Of a stretch of 64,000 bases of DNA, positions 63,221-64,000 are shown in pieces. The DNA lies in contig OY783199.1 of NCBI GenBank assembly GCA_963678675.1, positions 18,508,097 through 18,572,096 of the forward strand, written 5' to 3'. Made by a program: the position numbers and the translations under genes. Every line of letters starts with the position of its first letter. Position 1 is the stretch's first letter. Under the pieces are notes generated by a model. The model searched no databases and was not told where the DNA came from. It was given only the letters and a program-made list of their open reading frames with translations. This DNA comes from Xiphydria camelus (lineage: Eukaryota; Arthropoda; Insecta; Hymenoptera; Xiphydriidae).

Positions 63221-64000
63221 AAACGGAGACCACGTGTAACAATTTGATGGACACCCTTACCCAAAATACTATATCAGTGAAATCATTTTTACATATTTAG
63301 AAATGAAAATGGATCTATAAATGCTCACTAACACCACCTGATGTTCATTATTCACGTAGATTCTACATGTAAGAGTGTGTGCAAGAGTGTAAACTAGAAC
63401 AGGATCTTTAAAGAAAGGTTTTAGAGAACGAGAAGGGTTATGACCATCGTTAAACAGGCAATAATCCTTTCAGCGCAATGCCGAGAACTCGTCGACTGCG
63501 GGTTCGCGTGCGCCTTCGCATTCTGTAAGCGCACTTTCCTTTTCACTGCAACTTTCGCTCGCGCTGCTCGACTATAGACACTACGGCTCCCATTCTAGGT
63601 ACTTTCGTAGCGAGAAGGGATGAAGGAGAGAGAGGGGGGGTGGGAAGGAGGGTTCTTTACTCTGAATGTACGAATGGCGTTAATACGAGCCCTCTTGAAT
63701 TACACGGAACGCGGTTCGACGGTGCCTCGGGAGGGTTGCAGTTGATCGACTCGCATCACGGAGTCCTGAATCCTACGCGGGAGCGATCCGTCGCAGTGGA
63801 GCGCGTAATTCTCTGGAGTGCACGCCCGAAAGTGGCTTCGTAATATCCGTTAGACTCGCTGAAAGGATCGCGCGCGCGCGCGATGGGGAAGAAGAAACGT
63901 CGAAAAACAAATCTCCGCGAATAGAAGCATTCGCCCGCTTCGCTATCGCGAGCGAGTGGACGCGCGGCTCTTTCTTCGGCGGAGGGAGAGACTGGAGAAA
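63221..64000. other. No gene recognised at the right end
   Basis: Unique DNA, CpG-rich after 63.5 kb with a (CG)n stretch near 63870. One 67-codon plus frame at 63640-63843 has no similarity. Confidence 0.45.

Larger units (their letters stand above)
47217..64000 (+). other. At least 16.8 kb of timeout intron 14, or its downstream DNA
   Basis: After the donor at 47217 I find no frame resembling the next TIMELESS block. In Drosophila the timeout locus is very long and hosts the opposite-strand gene 2mit (leucine-rich repeat protein) in an intron; no leucine-rich repeat frame is visible here on either strand. The stretch mixes repeats (listed separately) with GC-rich unique DNA at 48.4-49.7, 50.6-51.2, 57.1-57.5, 58.0-58.7, 59.4-59.9 and 61.2-62.3 kb. 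Confidence 0.55.

Noticed and set aside
47217..64000. 2mit or another gene nested in the large timeout intron
   Set aside because: Looked for on both strands because of the Drosophila arrangement; no leucine-rich repeat or signal-peptide-bearing frame was found.

Overview
The window is animal nuclear DNA, almost certainly from an insect, and the dense sea of short palindromic DNA transposons and abundant CpG suggest a hymenopteran such as an ant. The insect call rests on the one clear gene and the genome texture; the hymenopteran call is an inference from repeat style. There are no operons, tRNAs, rRNAs or CRISPR arrays. Most long open frames are chance readings through GC-rich or pyrimidine-rich intergenic DNA.

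One protein gene can be read with confidence: the 5' part of timeout (tim2, the insect orthologue of vertebrate TIMELESS), on the plus strand. Fourteen phase-consistent coding exons lie between 32371 and 47216 and encode 649 residues plus one base, colinear with the N-terminal alpha-solenoid of TIMELESS. Family proteins run to about 1200-1400 residues, so the C-terminal half lies beyond the window, behind an intron of at least 16.8 kb. A likely promoter at about 30.84-31.02 kb carries two CACGTG E-boxes and a pair of E2F-like sites. It is followed by a probable untranslated first exon and a 5'UTR intron. One intron is GC-AG. An optional 99-nt in-frame exon is possible at 38715-38813.

Left region (1-30.8 kb): no recognised gene. 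It holds many terminal-inverted-repeat (TIR) elements, mostly non-autonomous, several nested two or three deep (3.2-4.1 kb, 10.4-11.7 kb, 26.7-27.5 kb), microsatellites, a short coiled-coil ORF of probable transposon origin (6.8-7.1 kb) and a 100-bp tandem duplication (28.9-29.1 kb).

Gene region (30.8-47.2 kb): timeout exons separated by introns, several of which are inflated by single miniature transposons. Subtracting the insertions from introns 4 and 11 leaves 76-96 bp, the size of neighbouring introns.

Right region (47.2-64 kb): reads as one long timeout intron. It carries more copies of the same repeat families, a piggyBac-type remnant at 55502-56465 inserted into an older repeat whose unfilled relative sits at 43.4-43.6 kb, a 246-bp palindrome, a mariner-like deletion derivative with the transposase C-terminus (59.9-60.4 kb) and GC-rich unique stretches. 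The most striking whole-window pattern is that many internally unrelated palindromic families end in the same CACTGAGAAAAA-like tip next to TA, as if one transposase mobilised them all.
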